Shown here one piece after another: positions 25,026 through 39,867 of a stretch of 64,000 bases of DNA (position 1 is its first letter; the number at the start of each line of letters is the position of its first letter). Position numbers and translations under genes: made by a program. Origin of the DNA: Rhizobiales bacterium Y(2018) (GTDB taxonomy: Bacteria > Pseudomonadota > Alphaproteobacteria > Rhizobiales > Aestuariivirgaceae); contig SCPD01000005.1 in the NCBI GenBank assembly GCA_005502925.1, positions 186,001-250,000 on the forward strand, written 5' to 3'. The notes under the pieces are model-generated. The model saw only the letters and a program-made list of their open reading frames with translations. It had not been told where the DNA came from and did no database searches.

Positions 25026-25730
25026 TCACGCGAGCTTCTTGAAGCGTTCGCCGAAAATGGCGGAGCCGACGCGCACATGGGTGGCGCCGAAGCGGATTGC
25101 CGTCTCGAAATCGGCGCTCATGCCCATGCTCAGCTGCTTCAGGCCATTGCGTTTGGCAATGGTCTCGAGGAGGGCGAAATGGAGGGCCGGCTCCTCATCG
25201 GCGGGCGGGATACACATGAGGCCCGCTATCTTGAGCCCATAGGTCTCGCGGCAGGAGGCGATGAAGCGGTCCGCCTCCTTGGGCCGGATTCCGGCTTTCT
25301 GCTCTTCCTCGCCGGTATTGATTTCGACGAAGAGGTCAGGGTGCCGGCCCTGGCGCTGGACCTCGTCGGCCAGCACACGGGCGAGCTTTTCGCGATCGAG
25401 GCTCTGGATGCAGTCGAAAAGCGCCACCGCCTCGGCCGCCTTGTTGGACTGGAGCGGGCCGATCAGATGCAGTGTGATGCCGGCGAAGCGGGATTTGAGC
25501 TCCGGCCATTTGGCTTTGCTTTCCTGGACCCGGTTTTCGCCGAAGACGCGCTGGCCGGCCTCGATGACGGGCTCGATGGCGGCGGGCTCGAAGGTCTTGC
25601 TGACCGCGACGAGGGTGATGTCGGATGCCGGGCGGCCGGCTTCCGCTGCGGCGGCGGCGATGCGCCGGCGCACATCGGCCAGGCCGGGATGGGGGGAGGC
25701 GACGTCGAGATGGGGTGGATGGCGGCTCAT
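25026..25730 (-). CDS. YggS-family pyridoxal phosphate homeostasis protein
   Basis: PLP-binding protein of 234 residues with the alanine-racemase-like TIM-barrel fold. K45 in VAVSKTF is the PLP lysine, and HLIGPLQSNK, LSMGMSADFETAI and VRVGSAIFG are typical. The start at 25730 (MSRHPPHLD) was preferred over an upstream ATG at 25766. It buffers cellular PLP and affects amino-acid metabolism. Its gene is convergent with the L,D-transpeptidase and divergent from leuS with a 67-bp gap. Confidence 0.92.
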   Translation of the reverse strand: MSRHPPHLDVASPHPGLADVRRRIAAAAAEAGRPASDITLVAVSKTFEPAAIEPVIEAGQRVFGENRVQESKAKWPELKSRFAGITLHLIGPLQSNKAAEAVALFDCIQSLDREKLARVLADEVQRQGRHPDLFVEINTGEEEQKAGIRPKEADRFIASCRETYGLKIAGLMCIPPADEEPALHFALLETIAKRNGLKQLSMGMSADFETAIRFGATHVRVGSAIFGERFKKLA

Positions 25731-25746
25731 GGCGTGGCGATATACG

Positions 25747-25786
25747 CGGCTTGCGGGGCTTTGCAAGTGCTGGTACTTGCAAGCCG
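25747..25786. promoter_or_regulatory. Overlapping palindromes in the yggS-leuS divergent gap
   Basis: CGGCTTGC (25747-25754) pairs with GCAAGCCG (25779-25786), and TTGCAAGT (25761-25768) pairs with ACTTGCAA (25775-25782). The two stems share bases 25779-25782, so they exclude each other. They may be an operator or an RNA switch in the leuS leader; neither is established. Confidence 0.4.
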
Positions 25787-25797
25787 TTTAACCGTTA

Positions 25798-28416
<2,619 letters not shown>

Positions 28417-28421
28417 ATCCC

Positions 28422-28925
28422 ATGAAGCCCTGGCGGATCCTGGCCATTATCCCGTTGCTGGTGCTGCTCGGCGCCTGCGGCTTCCGGCCGCTTTACGGCA
28501 CCGACGGCGTATCGTCGGGTGTCGCCGGCCAGCTCGCTTCGGTGGCCATACCGGAGCCCAAGACGCGCCTTGACCAGATCGTCCGCAACGAGCTCCTGTC
28601 GACCATGCGACCGGCCGGCACCGCCGCGCCCGACCGTTATTCGCTCGAGATCGTGACCAAGGCCAGCGAGGACCGCTCGATCGAGGATTCGTCCAATTCG
28701 CGCTCCGCCCGGCGATCGACGGTGAGGGTGACGGCGAACTTCCAGCTCAAGGACATGAATGGCGGCACCGTCGTCTATAGGGGCAAGACCTTCTCCAACG
28801 TCTCCTATGACGATGTCGGCCAGTCCTTCTCCAATATGCAGGCACGCACCAATGCGATCGAGCGCGGCGCCAAGGAAATCGCCCTCGACATCCGTACCCG
28901 GGTCGCCGCGCATTTCGCACGTTAG
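28422..28925 (+). CDS. lptE: LPS-assembly lipoprotein LptE
   Basis: Outer-membrane lipoprotein of 167 residues that plugs the LptD barrel during lipopolysaccharide export. A lipoprotein signal ends in LLGAC, the lipobox cysteine, followed by GFRPLYG, the typical LptE start. The start at 28422 was chosen over an in-frame TTG at 28413 that overlaps the leuS stop. It is 5 bases after leuS and 2 bases before holA. Confidence 0.9.
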   Translation: MKPWRILAIIPLLVLLGACGFRPLYGTDGVSSGVAGQLASVAIPEPKTRLDQIVRNELLSTMRPAGTAAPDRYSLEIVTKASEDRSIEDSSNSRSARRSTVRVTANFQLKDMNGGTVVYRGKTFSNVSYDDVGQSFSNMQARTNAIERGAKEIALDIRTRVAAHFAR

Positions 28926-28927
28926 CC

Positions 28928-29974
28928 ATGGCACTCCTCAAATGGACCGGCGTTGACGGATTCTTGCGCCGCGATGCCGAGAAGGCGACTGCGGTCCTGA
29001 TTTATGGTCCAGATGGCGGCACGGTGCGCGAGCGCGCCCGGCAGCTGGTGATATCGATCGCCGGCAGCATCGATGATCCCTTCGCTGTCGTCCGGCTGGA
29101 CGATGCCGATCTCACCGGCGATCCGGCCCGGCTCGTCGATGAAGCCCAGGCTTTGTCTTTCGGCGGCGGCCGCCGCGTCGTCTGGGTGGAAAATGCCGGC
29201 AGCGGCTTCCTCAAGGCAGTGCCGCTGCTGAGCCCGGACAAACCTGGCAATCTCATCGTCGCTGAAGCCGGGGCGCTCGCCAAGTCGGCGGGATTGCGCA
29301 CCATGTTCGAGCCGGCGGCGCATCTGTGGGTCGTGCCCTGTTATGAGGATTCGGCCATCGATCTCGAGCGCCTCATCGCCGAGGAGCTCGACGCCAAAGG
29401 CCTCGCGACCGACATGGAAGTGCGTCAGGCGCTGATCGACCTGCTCGGCGCCGATCGCCGCATGTCGCGCCAGGAACTCGCCAAGCTGGCGCTTTATTGC
29501 CACGGCAAGACACAGGTGACGCTCGCCGATGTCGAGGCGGTGTGCGGCGATGTGGCGGAGCTGTCGGCGGACGATCTCATGAATGCCGTGTTCGATGGAC
29601 AGCTCGCCGCGGCCGACGAGGCTTTCATGCGCCTGCGCGATTCAGGCCAGAGCGGCGCCGGGCTGCTCATCATGGCGGCCAGCCATGCCGCGCGCCTCAC
29701 CCGGCTGCGCGTCGATGTCGAGCGCGGCAAGTCGCCCGAAATGGCGGTGCGCCAGGCGCGCCCGCCGGTTTTTTTCAAGCAGCAGCCGGTGCTGCAGCGC
29801 CAGGTATCGCTCTGGGATGGCGAGTCGCTGCTCGCCGCTTCCGACATGATCGGCCGGGCGACGCGCGACACCCGCACCACGGTCTTGTCGGCGCTCAATG
29901 ATCAGATCACCCACCGCGCCTTCTTGTCACTGGCCCGGTTGGCGTTGCAGCAACGCCACAGCGCGCGGGATTAA
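28928..29974 (+). CDS. holA: DNA polymerase III delta subunit
   Basis: Delta subunit of the clamp loader, 348 residues, which opens the beta clamp. The AAA+-like N-terminal part shows VLIYGPDGGTVRERARQL and the FGGGRRVVWVENAG sensor-like region; the Walker A is naturally degenerate in delta. The C-terminal all-helical collar follows. It is the last gene of leuS-lptE-holA and converges on parB with a 45-bp gap carrying a small hairpin (GTTTTAC-TGG-GTAAAAC). Confidence 0.93.
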   Translation: MALLKWTGVDGFLRRDAEKATAVLIYGPDGGTVRERARQLVISIAGSIDDPFAVVRLDDADLTGDPARLVDEAQALSFGGGRRVVWVENAGSGFLKAVPLLSPDKPGNLIVAEAGALAKSAGLRTMFEPAAHLWVVPCYEDSAIDLERLIAEELDAKGLATDMEVRQALIDLLGADRRMSRQELAKLALYCHGKTQVTLADVEAVCGDVAELSADDLMNAVFDGQLAAADEAFMRLRDSGQSGAGLLIMAASHAARLTRLRVDVERGKSPEMAVRQARPPVFFKQQPVLQRQVSLWDGESLLAASDMIGRATRDTRTTVLSALNDQITHRAFLSLARLALQQRHSARD

Positions 29975-30019
29975 TCGCGGTTTTACTGGGTAAAACGCCA
30001 GCAATCCGTATGCTGATGA

Positions 30020-30898
30020 TTACGGCGCCTTGACCAGCCGGTTGCAGACATCGTCGAGCTGCTCGAGCGTCTTGTAGCGCACCGTCAGCGTGCCGCCGGC
30101 CCGGCCCTTGTTGACGATCTCGACCTTGAGGCCGAGCAGCTCACCGAGCTGCTTTTCGAGCGCCAGCGTATCGGTGTCCTTCTGCGCCTTGGCGGTGCTG
30201 GGGGGTTTGCCCTTGGCTTCCGCCTCGCTGCGCGAGAGACCTTCCGCCTCGCGCACCGTCATGCCGAGTTCGATGATCTTCTCGGCGAGCGCCTGCGGCG
30301 AATCGGTGGCGACGAGGGCGCGCGCATGGCCGGCGGTGAGCGCGCCGTCTTCGATGTGGCGGCGGACACTTTCGGGCAGCGTCAGGAGGCGGATCGTGTT
30401 GGCGACATGGCTGCGGCTCTTGCCGACCGAATCGGCGAGCTGCTGCTGGGTGTAGCTGAACTGATCCATCAACTGCTGATAGGCGCGGGCTTCCTCGAGC
30501 GCGTTGAGATCGGCGCGCTGGATATTTTCGATGAGCGCGATCTCCAGCGCCTCGCCGTCGGTGAGGGTGCGGATCAACACCGGCACCTCATGAATGCCGG
30601 CGCGCTGCGCCGCCCGCCAGCGCCGTTCGCCGGCGACGATTTCATATTCGCCATTGTCGCGCTGGCGTACGACCAGAGGCTGCAGGAGACCTTTGTCGCG
30701 AATGGAGCGCGTCAGGTCCTCGAGATCGGCGTCGGCGAAATGCTTGCGCGGGTTGTTGGGGTTGGCGTGCAGGAATTCGATCGGCACATGGCGGAAGCTG
30801 CGCGCATCCTCCATCACCGCGTCTTCCGTCGTATCGTCGCCGATGAGGGCGGCAAGGCCGCGGCCGAGCCGGCGTTTCTGTGGTTGTGTCATCATCAT
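30020..30898 (-). CDS. parB: Chromosome partitioning protein ParB
   Basis: CTP-dependent DNA clamp of 292 residues that loads at parS and spreads to organise the origin region. It begins RRLGRGLAALIGDD, the ParA-activating N-terminus. The ParB/Srx box contains GERRWRA, and a central helix-turn-helix (YTQQQLADSVGKSRSHVANT) precedes a C-terminal dimerisation domain. Three in-frame ATGs (30898, 30895, 30892) could start it. It follows parA after a repeat-filled 186-bp gap; two parS-like sites lie nearby at 32.5 and 34.4 kb. Confidence 0.95.
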   Translation of the reverse strand: MMMTQPQKRRLGRGLAALIGDDTTEDAVMEDARSFRHVPIEFLHANPNNPRKHFADADLEDLTRSIRDKGLLQPLVVRQRDNGEYEIVAGERRWRAAQRAGIHEVPVLIRTLTDGEALEIALIENIQRADLNALEEARAYQQLMDQFSYTQQQLADSVGKSRSHVANTIRLLTLPESVRRHIEDGALTAGHARALVATDSPQALAEKIIELGMTVREAEGLSRSEAEAKGKPPSTAKAQKDTDTLALEKQLGELLGLKVEIVNKGRAGGTLTVRYKTLEQLDDVCNRLVKAP

Positions 30899-30963
30899 CT
30901 TTTGGCGCCCCTAATCGCGCGAATCACAAGGTTAACAAGACCTTAACAGAGTTTGTTACGCTA

Positions 30964-31072
30964 GATCACGATGAGTTTGGATTGAAGCAATCCAAACTCA
31001 TAACGTGATCGCCGTTATATTTGGCGCGGGATTCTCGCGAAAAACCGGCGTCCACTTTTTCGCATCCCGCGC
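30964..31072. repeat. Composite palindromic repeat between parA and parB
   Basis: Two palindromic elements sit side by side. The first has GATCACG/CGTGATC outside a perfect 13-bp stem ATGAGTTTGGATT / AATCCAAACTCAT (30971-31001). The second has GCGCGGGAT / ATCCCGCGC (31024-31072) around a core resembling the element at 45556 in opposite orientation. Both types look like repeats widespread in rhizobial intergenic regions. They split the parA-parB transcription unit. Confidence 0.7.
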
Positions 31073-31084
31073 TGACGAATCGGT

Positions 31085-31915
31085 TCACGCGGCGCGCAGG
31101 TCCCGCTCGCGGCGGATGACTTCCGAGGCGAGCCTGATATAGGCCTGGGAGCCGGCGCATTCATGATCGTAGAGCAGCACCGGCTTGCCATGCGATGGGG
31201 CTTCCGAGACGCGGACATTGCGCGGGATGACCGTCTGGTAGACCTTATCGCCGAGCACGCTGCGCACATCCTGCGCCACCTGCTCCGACAAAGAATTGCG
31301 CCGGTCGAACATGGTGAGCACCACACCCTGGACCGACAGCTTCGGATTGAGGCTGCCTTTCACCCGGTCGACCGTCTTGAGCAGCTGGCTCAGGCCTTCC
31401 AGGGCGAAGAACTCGCATTGCAGCGGCACCAGGATGGCATCGGCGGCCGACAGCGCGTTGATGGTGAGGAGATTGAGCGAGGGCGGGCAGTCGGCCAGAA
31501 TATAGCTGTAGCGCCGGGCGATGGGATTCGCTTCGAGCCGCTGGATGGCGTCGGCCAACCGGTAGGTCTTGCGGCTGATTTCGGAGAGTTCGAGCTCGGC
31601 GCCGAGCAGATCCATGGTCGAGGGCGCGCAATCGAGCCTGGGTATGCCTGAGCTGACGATGACGTCGGTGAGCTCCGCCTCGCCCATCAGGACATGATAG
31701 GTCGAGCGTTGTTGTGGCCGGCGCACCACGCCGAGGCCCGTCGAGGCGTTGCCTTGCGGGTCGAGATCGACGATCAGCACGGTCTCGCCGACGGCGGCGA
31801 GTGCCGTACCGAGATTGATGGCCGTCGTCGTTTTGCCCACGCCGCCCTTTTGATTGGCGAGCGCCAGGATGCGTGGGGTGGATGTCTGCGGCAGCAGCTT
31901 TTCAGCGACGGACAC
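31085..31915 (-). CDS. parA: Chromosome partitioning ATPase ParA
   Basis: Walker-type ATPase of 276 residues that drives origin segregation with ParB-parS. The deviant Walker A motif KGGVGKTTT (about residues 23-31), DLDPQGNASTGLG and the later ILADCPPSLNLL are canonical. The N-terminus lacks an HTH, so it is a chromosomal rather than plasmid ParA. Its start overlaps the end of rsmG by 14 bases, the usual rsmG-parA-parB arrangement. Confidence 0.96.
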   Translation of the reverse strand: MSVAEKLLPQTSTPRILALANQKGGVGKTTTAINLGTALAAVGETVLIVDLDPQGNASTGLGVVRRPQQRSTYHVLMGEAELTDVIVSSGIPRLDCAPSTMDLLGAELELSEISRKTYRLADAIQRLEANPIARRYSYILADCPPSLNLLTINALSAADAILVPLQCEFFALEGLSQLLKTVDRVKGSLNPKLSVQGVVLTMFDRRNSLSEQVAQDVRSVLGDKVYQTVIPRNVRVSEAPSHGKPVLLYDHECAGSQAYIRLASEVIRRERDLRAA

Positions 31916-32533
31916 GGTGGGCCTCCTTCACCACGAGAATCACACCGCGGGAATCGGTGAGGCTCGGATGTTTTTCAACCTGCATTTTCCAAGATTTGGT
32001 GGCGTCGGTCAATTCCGCATCCACATCTTGTCCCTTGTGAAAATAACCTATAGCGCCATTTTCCAGGAAAGGGTGGGCATAATCGAGCAGTTTCGGCAGC
32101 GGTGCCAAGGCCCGTGCGGTCACCGCCCCGACCTTCAGCCGGGCCGCCTCTCCTTTTGCCGCTTCTTCGATCCGGGCGCCATGAATATGGGCCCGGGCTC
32201 CGGTCTGGCGGGCGGCTTCGCGCAGGAAGGCCCCTTTTTTCTGGTTGCTTTCGAAGAGATGGGCTTCCAGGGGCCGGGCGATGGCCAGGATCAGCCCCGG
32301 TATGCCCGCCCCGCTGCCGAGATCGGCTATCCGGGTGAGGCCTTCCGGCAGATAGGGCAAGAGCTGGAGTGCGTCGGCAATGTGCCGGCCCCAGGCGTCT
32401 TCCTGGGTCGAGGGGCCGATGAGGTTGATCCGCGCCTGCCAGGTGAGCAGAAGGCTCACATAAAGGTCGAGTTTCGCAGCTGATTCACGTGAAACACCGA
32501 ATCGGTCGAGGACGGCTTCCCGGCCGGGCGCAC

Positions 32534-32537
<4 letters not shown>
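31902..32537 (-). CDS. rsmG: 16S rRNA (guanine-527-N7)-methyltransferase RsmG
   Basis: SAM-dependent methyltransferase of 211 residues that modifies G527 in the 530 loop. The SAM-binding motif is [17 protein letters not shown], followed by [14 protein letters not shown]. The GTG start at 32537 overlaps the mnmG stop (GTGA), giving [18 protein letters not shown]; the open frame extends upstream into mnmG but lacks family sequence there. A parS-like site lies within codons 14-19. It is part of mnmG-rsmG-parA. Confidence 0.93.
32481..32496. promoter_or_regulatory. parS-like site 1 (inside rsmG)
   Basis: TGATTCACGTGAAACA differs at one position from the consensus TGTTTCACGTGAAACA. It codes for part of GVSRES in rsmG. 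The known ParB target and parB just 1.6 kb away support function. Confidence 0.8.
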
Positions 32538-34399
<1,862 letters not shown>

Positions 34400-34447
34400 G
34401 CGCCGCTCAATACTTAATTCGGCGATAAAGGTCAAAACTCATCCACC

Positions 34448-34463
34448 GGTTTCACGTGAAACA
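34448..34463. promoter_or_regulatory. parS-like site 2 (mnmE-mnmG gap)
   Basis: GGTTTCACGTGAAACA, one mismatch from the consensus, in the intergenic gap upstream of mnmG and about 6.5 kb left of the proposed origin. Its partner at 32481 is 2 kb away. Confidence 0.85.
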
Positions 34464-34523
34464 AGGTTAAGCGAAACTTCGCGTGACTCATCCGTGGCTT
34501 AGAGGATGAATCGCGTTAAGGAT

Positions 34524-35849
34524 TCATTTACCGATGCAGAAGTCGCGGAATATCGAGTCGAGAATGTCCTCGACATCGATACGTCCGGTCAATCTGCCCA
34601 TGTCGTAGGCCGCCGCACGTAAGGATTCGGCCATCAGCTCGAGATGATCCGCCGACTGAGCAGATGCGCGCAGAAGATTTTCGACGCACGAGCTGCTGAT
34701 CTGCTTATGACGGCTCCGAATCAACACCGCCGACTCGGCATGGGAGGCCATCCGCAATACGCGCTCCTCGAGTGCCATGAAGAACTCGGCCATACCTTCG
34801 CCGGTCTTGGCCGAAATCCGGAATTGCGCTCCTGTCCCCTGGGCAGAGTTCCCCGCCAGATCGCTCTTGTTCTCGATCCATAACGTCTCCGAATCGACCT
34901 CGACAGGCGGAGCGGACCGGTCCTCCGGGGCACTCATCCAGACCACGATATCGGCGCCAGCGAGCTCCCGGCTGGTCCGGTCCATGCCGATCCGCTCGAT
35001 TTCGTCCTCGGTCTCTGGCCGTAAGCCCGCCGTATCGGTGAGGATGACCGGCACACCTGAGAACTCGATCGTCACTTCGATCACGTCACGGGTGGTTCCC
35101 GGTATGGCCGAGACGATGGCCGCCTCCCGCTGGGCCAGCCGGTTGAGCAGGCTGGATTTGCCGACATTGGGGGAGCCCGCCAGGACGACCTTGAGGCCGT
35201 CCCGTAAGGATGCCGCCCGGTCGGCCTCGGCCAGTGCTATCCGCATCCGGGAGACAAGATCGTCCAGGCGCCGGCGGACATCCTCGACCGTTGCTTCGGC
35301 GACATCGGCCTCATCGGCGAAATCCACCGCCGCCTCGACCCGACCCAGTATGGCGATGAGGTCGCCGCGCCAGCCCTCGATCACTTGCGAGGCGCCGCCC
35401 AGCGCATGATGGAGCGCCTGCTTGCGCTGCCTTTCGGTTCGGGCCCGAATCAAATCCCCGATGCCTTCTGCGGCCACCAGATCCAGGCGATCATTGCGGA
35501 AGGCCCGCTTGGTGAACTCGCCCGGTTCCGCCAGCCGGAGCCCGGCCATACCGCCCAGCACGTCGAGCATCGCCCGGACCACCGCCAGGCTGCCATGCAG
35601 ATGGAATTCGGCGACATCCTCGCCGGTAAAGCTGTGGGGGCCGGGGAAGGTGACCAGCAGCCCGTCATCCAGGACGTCTTTTGTGTCGGGGTGCCGGAAG
35701 GTCCGCCGGACCGCCTTGCGTGGTGCGGGTAGTGCTCCGGCCAGACTCGTAACGGTTGCAAAGGCGGCTCTCCCGCTCAGCCGGATGACCGCGATCCCGG
35801 CCATTCCGCTGCCGGAAGAAAGTGCGAAAATGGTACTACTTTCACTCAT
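34524..35849 (-). CDS. mnmE: tRNA modification GTPase MnmE
   Basis: GTPase of 441 residues partner of MnmG. An N-terminal folate-binding domain precedes a helical domain interrupted by the G domain with GSPNVGKSSLLN, IPGTTRDVIE and DTAGLR (G1-G3) and NKSD. The C-terminal catalytic C-I-G-K tail is present. Start at 35849 gives the usual N-terminus STIFALSSG. It is divergent from the thioredoxin-domain gene and upstream of mnmG, with a parS site in the gap. Confidence 0.95.
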   Translation of the reverse strand: MSESSTIFALSSGSGMAGIAVIRLSGRAAFATVTSLAGALPAPRKAVRRTFRHPDTKDVLDDGLLVTFPGPHSFTGEDVAEFHLHGSLAVVRAMLDVLGGMAGLRLAEPGEFTKRAFRNDRLDLVAAEGIGDLIRARTERQRKQALHHALGGASQVIEGWRGDLIAILGRVEAAVDFADEADVAEATVEDVRRRLDDLVSRMRIALAEADRAASLRDGLKVVLAGSPNVGKSSLLNRLAQREAAIVSAIPGTTRDVIEVTIEFSGVPVILTDTAGLRPETEDEIERIGMDRTSRELAGADIVVWMSAPEDRSAPPVEVDSETLWIENKSDLAGNSAQGTGAQFRISAKTGEGMAEFFMALEERVLRMASHAESAVLIRSRHKQISSSCVENLLRASAQSADHLELMAESLRAAAYDMGRLTGRIDVEDILDSIFRDFCIGK

Positions 35850-35920
35850 TTCGGATTCGAATCGACACTATCGCTTTTCAACCGGTTTTCCTTGTTGCCT
35901 CAAAAGGCTAGCATAGGGTT

Positions 35921-37942
35921 ATGACCCCATCATCCGCCAATCTCCTCAAAGACGAAACCAGCCCCTACCTGCTCCAGCACAAGGACAATCCGGTCCACTG
36001 GATGGCCTGGGGCGATGCCGCCTTCGCCAAGGCGAAAGCCGAAAACAAACCGGTCATCCTGTCCGTTGGTTATGCCGCCTGCCATTGGTGCCATGTCATG
36101 GCCCACGAAAGCTTTGAGGACGAAGACACCGCCCAACTCATGAACGCCCATTTCGTCGCGATCAAGGTGGATCGCGAGGAGCGCCCGGATGTCGACCGTC
36201 TCTACATGCAGGCACTGCATTCGCTGGGCGAGCAGGGCGGCTGGCCGCTCACCATGTTCCTGACCCCCGACGGACATCCCTTCTGGGGCGGCACCTATTT
36301 CCCGAAGGAATCCCTCTATGGTCGGCCGAGCTTCCGTTATGTGCTGAAAGAACTCACCCGCATCTGGCGCGATGAGCGCGACAAAGTCGAGACCAACGCT
36401 TCCGCTATTCTCTCCGCTTTGAACCGCGCGCCGGCGCGGTCGACCGAGGAAGCCCATCTCTCGCTCGAGCTGGCCCAGGACGCGGCGCAGGTCTTTTTAC
36501 GCGCCATCGATTTCGAGCATGGCGGTCTCAAGGGCGCGCCAAAATTTCCGCAAGTCTCGCTTTTCTCTTTCCTCTGGACCATGGCCGAGCGCAGCCGCGA
36601 CCCTCGTCTCGCCGATACGGTCACGACGACGCTCACCCATATTTGCCAGGGCGGCATCTACGATCATCTGGGCGGCGGCTTCGCGCGTTATTCGGTCGAC
36701 CCGCTCTGGCTCGTCCCACATTTCGAGAAAATGCTTTATGACAACGCCCAGCTCGTCTCACTCATGGCGCGTGTGGCCAATCGCACCGGCAATTCTCTCT
36801 TCCGTATCCGAATCGAGGAGACGATCGGCTTCGTCCTGCGCGAGATGACGACGCCTATCGGCGCTTTCGCCGCCAGCTACGACGCCGATTCGGAGGGCGA
36901 GGAGGGCAAGTTCTATGTCTGGTCCGCTGACGAAATTGGCCGCCTTTTGCCCGAGGATGATTACGCGCTCTTTGCCAAGACCTATGACGTCACACCGTCC
37001 GGTAACTGGGAAGGCCACAATATCCTCAACCGTCTCAAGACTCTCGAGCTCCTCGATGCTCAGAGCGAGAGCAAGCTCACCGCGTCACGCGACATTCTTT
37101 TCGCCCAACGCAAGACACGCATCCCGCCGGGTTATGACGACAAGGTCCTCGCTGACTGGAACGGTCTCATGATTTCCGCTTTGGCTGATGCGGCTCTCCT
37201 CCTCGCACGACCCGACTGGGCACAAACCGCGCGCGACGCCTTCGCCGCAATCCTTGCCCATCACTGGCGCGACGGCCGGCTCCATCATTCCTGGCGTGAC
37301 GGCCGCTTGCGTTATGACGCAACCGCCGAAGGTTATGCGCATCTGATCACCGCGGCACTCGCGCTCGGCGCCATAACACCAGGCGGCGATCATCTCGCTA
37401 CGGCTGAGAAATTCTGCGCCGCCATGATCACCCACCACTGGGATGCCAAACGCGGCGCCTTCGCCTTCGCATCCAACGAGGCCGGTCTTATTCATCGTGG
37501 CATCCAAGGCCACGACGATGCGACGCCCAACGCCAACGGCGTCATGCTCCGAAATCTCGCAGGCCTACACCATCTCACCGGCAATCCGGATTATCTCGAC
37601 AAGGCACAGGCCATCCACCGCGCTTTCGCGGCCGAGGCGATCAGCAATCCCTTTGGTTATGCGAGCCTCATCGAGGCTTTCACCGTTCTCGCCGATCCGG
37701 TGCAGATCGTGATGAGTGGCAAGAATGGCGATCCTTTCGCCGATCCCCGCTTCCGCCGCCTCGTTTCGGCGGCCGGCACCAACGCCATCATACAGTGGGT
37801 TGATGATCCCGAAACTTTGCCGGCCGCGCATCCGGCCCGGCATAAATCATCGGGATCCGACGCGCGAGCCTATCTCTGCCGGGGTCAGGTCTGTGCCGCC
37901 CCGGCAGAAACAGTCGAACAGGTCGAAGAGGCCTTAGCTCTC

Positions 37943-37957
<15 letters not shown>
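35921..37957 (+). CDS. Thioredoxin-domain protein of the YyaL/Spata20 type (DUF255)
   Basis: Protein of 678 residues with an N-terminal thioredoxin-like domain ([17 protein letters not shown]; CxxC-containing [15 protein letters not shown] near residue 48) and a C-terminal six-hairpin glycosidase-like helical barrel. Its cellular role is not well established; the CHWC pair suggests redox activity. The last 15 bases overlap the end of the convergent rho gene. It is divergent from mnmE. Confidence 0.9.
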
Positions 37958-39226
<1,269 letters not shown>

Positions 39227-39429
39227 GGGGGTTATCATAGACGCCGCTCAGGCGGCGTTGACTACATGTCGGGTGTTGAGGTGCCGGGTTTTAAACAACG
39301 GCCCGGCGGGTGAGGGAGGGAGCTGATTCTGGAGAAGAATCCTGCCGGTTCTTTGAGGAGGGAACCTTGAACCGGTCAATGCTTCACAGGACCTTTAACA
39401 AAATCCGGCTTCGTTGGAAACTATTAATT

Positions 39430-39861
39430 TTACAGCGGCTTTACCACCGCCATGATCACGATCACGATCAAGAGAACGGTCGGGATCTCATTGATGAGGC
39501 GGAAGAACCGCTCGTCCCGCGGTCGCTCGTCCTCCGCGAAGGCTTTGACGAAACTGCCCAACCACAGATGAAAGCCCGTCATGGCGACGACAGCCACAAG
39601 CTTAACCACAAGCCACAGACTTGGACCGGCCAACGCATCCGTGACCCAGATCAAAGCCAGACCCAGCAGCCACGACAGGCCCATGGCCGGGTACATGATG
39701 GCCTTGAGCAGCCGGCGCTCCATGGTCTTGAAGATCTCAGACGTCTCGCCGCCGACCGCCGTCCGGCGATGATAGACCATCAGCCGCGGCAAATAGAACA
39801 GGCCGGCCATCCAGGCCACGACCGCGATGATATGAAACGCCTTGAGCCAGAGATACGCCAT
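39430..39861 (-). CDS. hemJ: Protoporphyrinogen oxidase HemJ
   Basis: Small integral-membrane haem enzyme of 143 residues with four hydrophobic helices. It carries the HemJ signature FHIIAVVAWMAGLFYLPRLMVYH, including the conserved His residues, and WLLGLALI and LKAIMYPAM stretches. HemJ oxidises protoporphyrinogen IX to protoporphyrin IX in bacteria lacking HemG/HemY. It starts 6 bases after hemE on the same strand, so the two haem genes form an operon. Confidence 0.9.
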   Translation of the reverse strand: MAYLWLKAFHIIAVVAWMAGLFYLPRLMVYHRRTAVGGETSEIFKTMERRLLKAIMYPAMGLSWLLGLALIWVTDALAGPSLWLVVKLVAVVAMTGFHLWLGSFVKAFAEDERPRDERFFRLINEIPTVLLIVIVIMAVVKPL

Positions 39862-39867
39862 AGATAG

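Noticed and set aside
29980-29996. Terminator between holA and parB
   Set aside because: Only a 7-bp AT-rich stem with a 3-base loop and no T-run; noted in the holA entry but not called.
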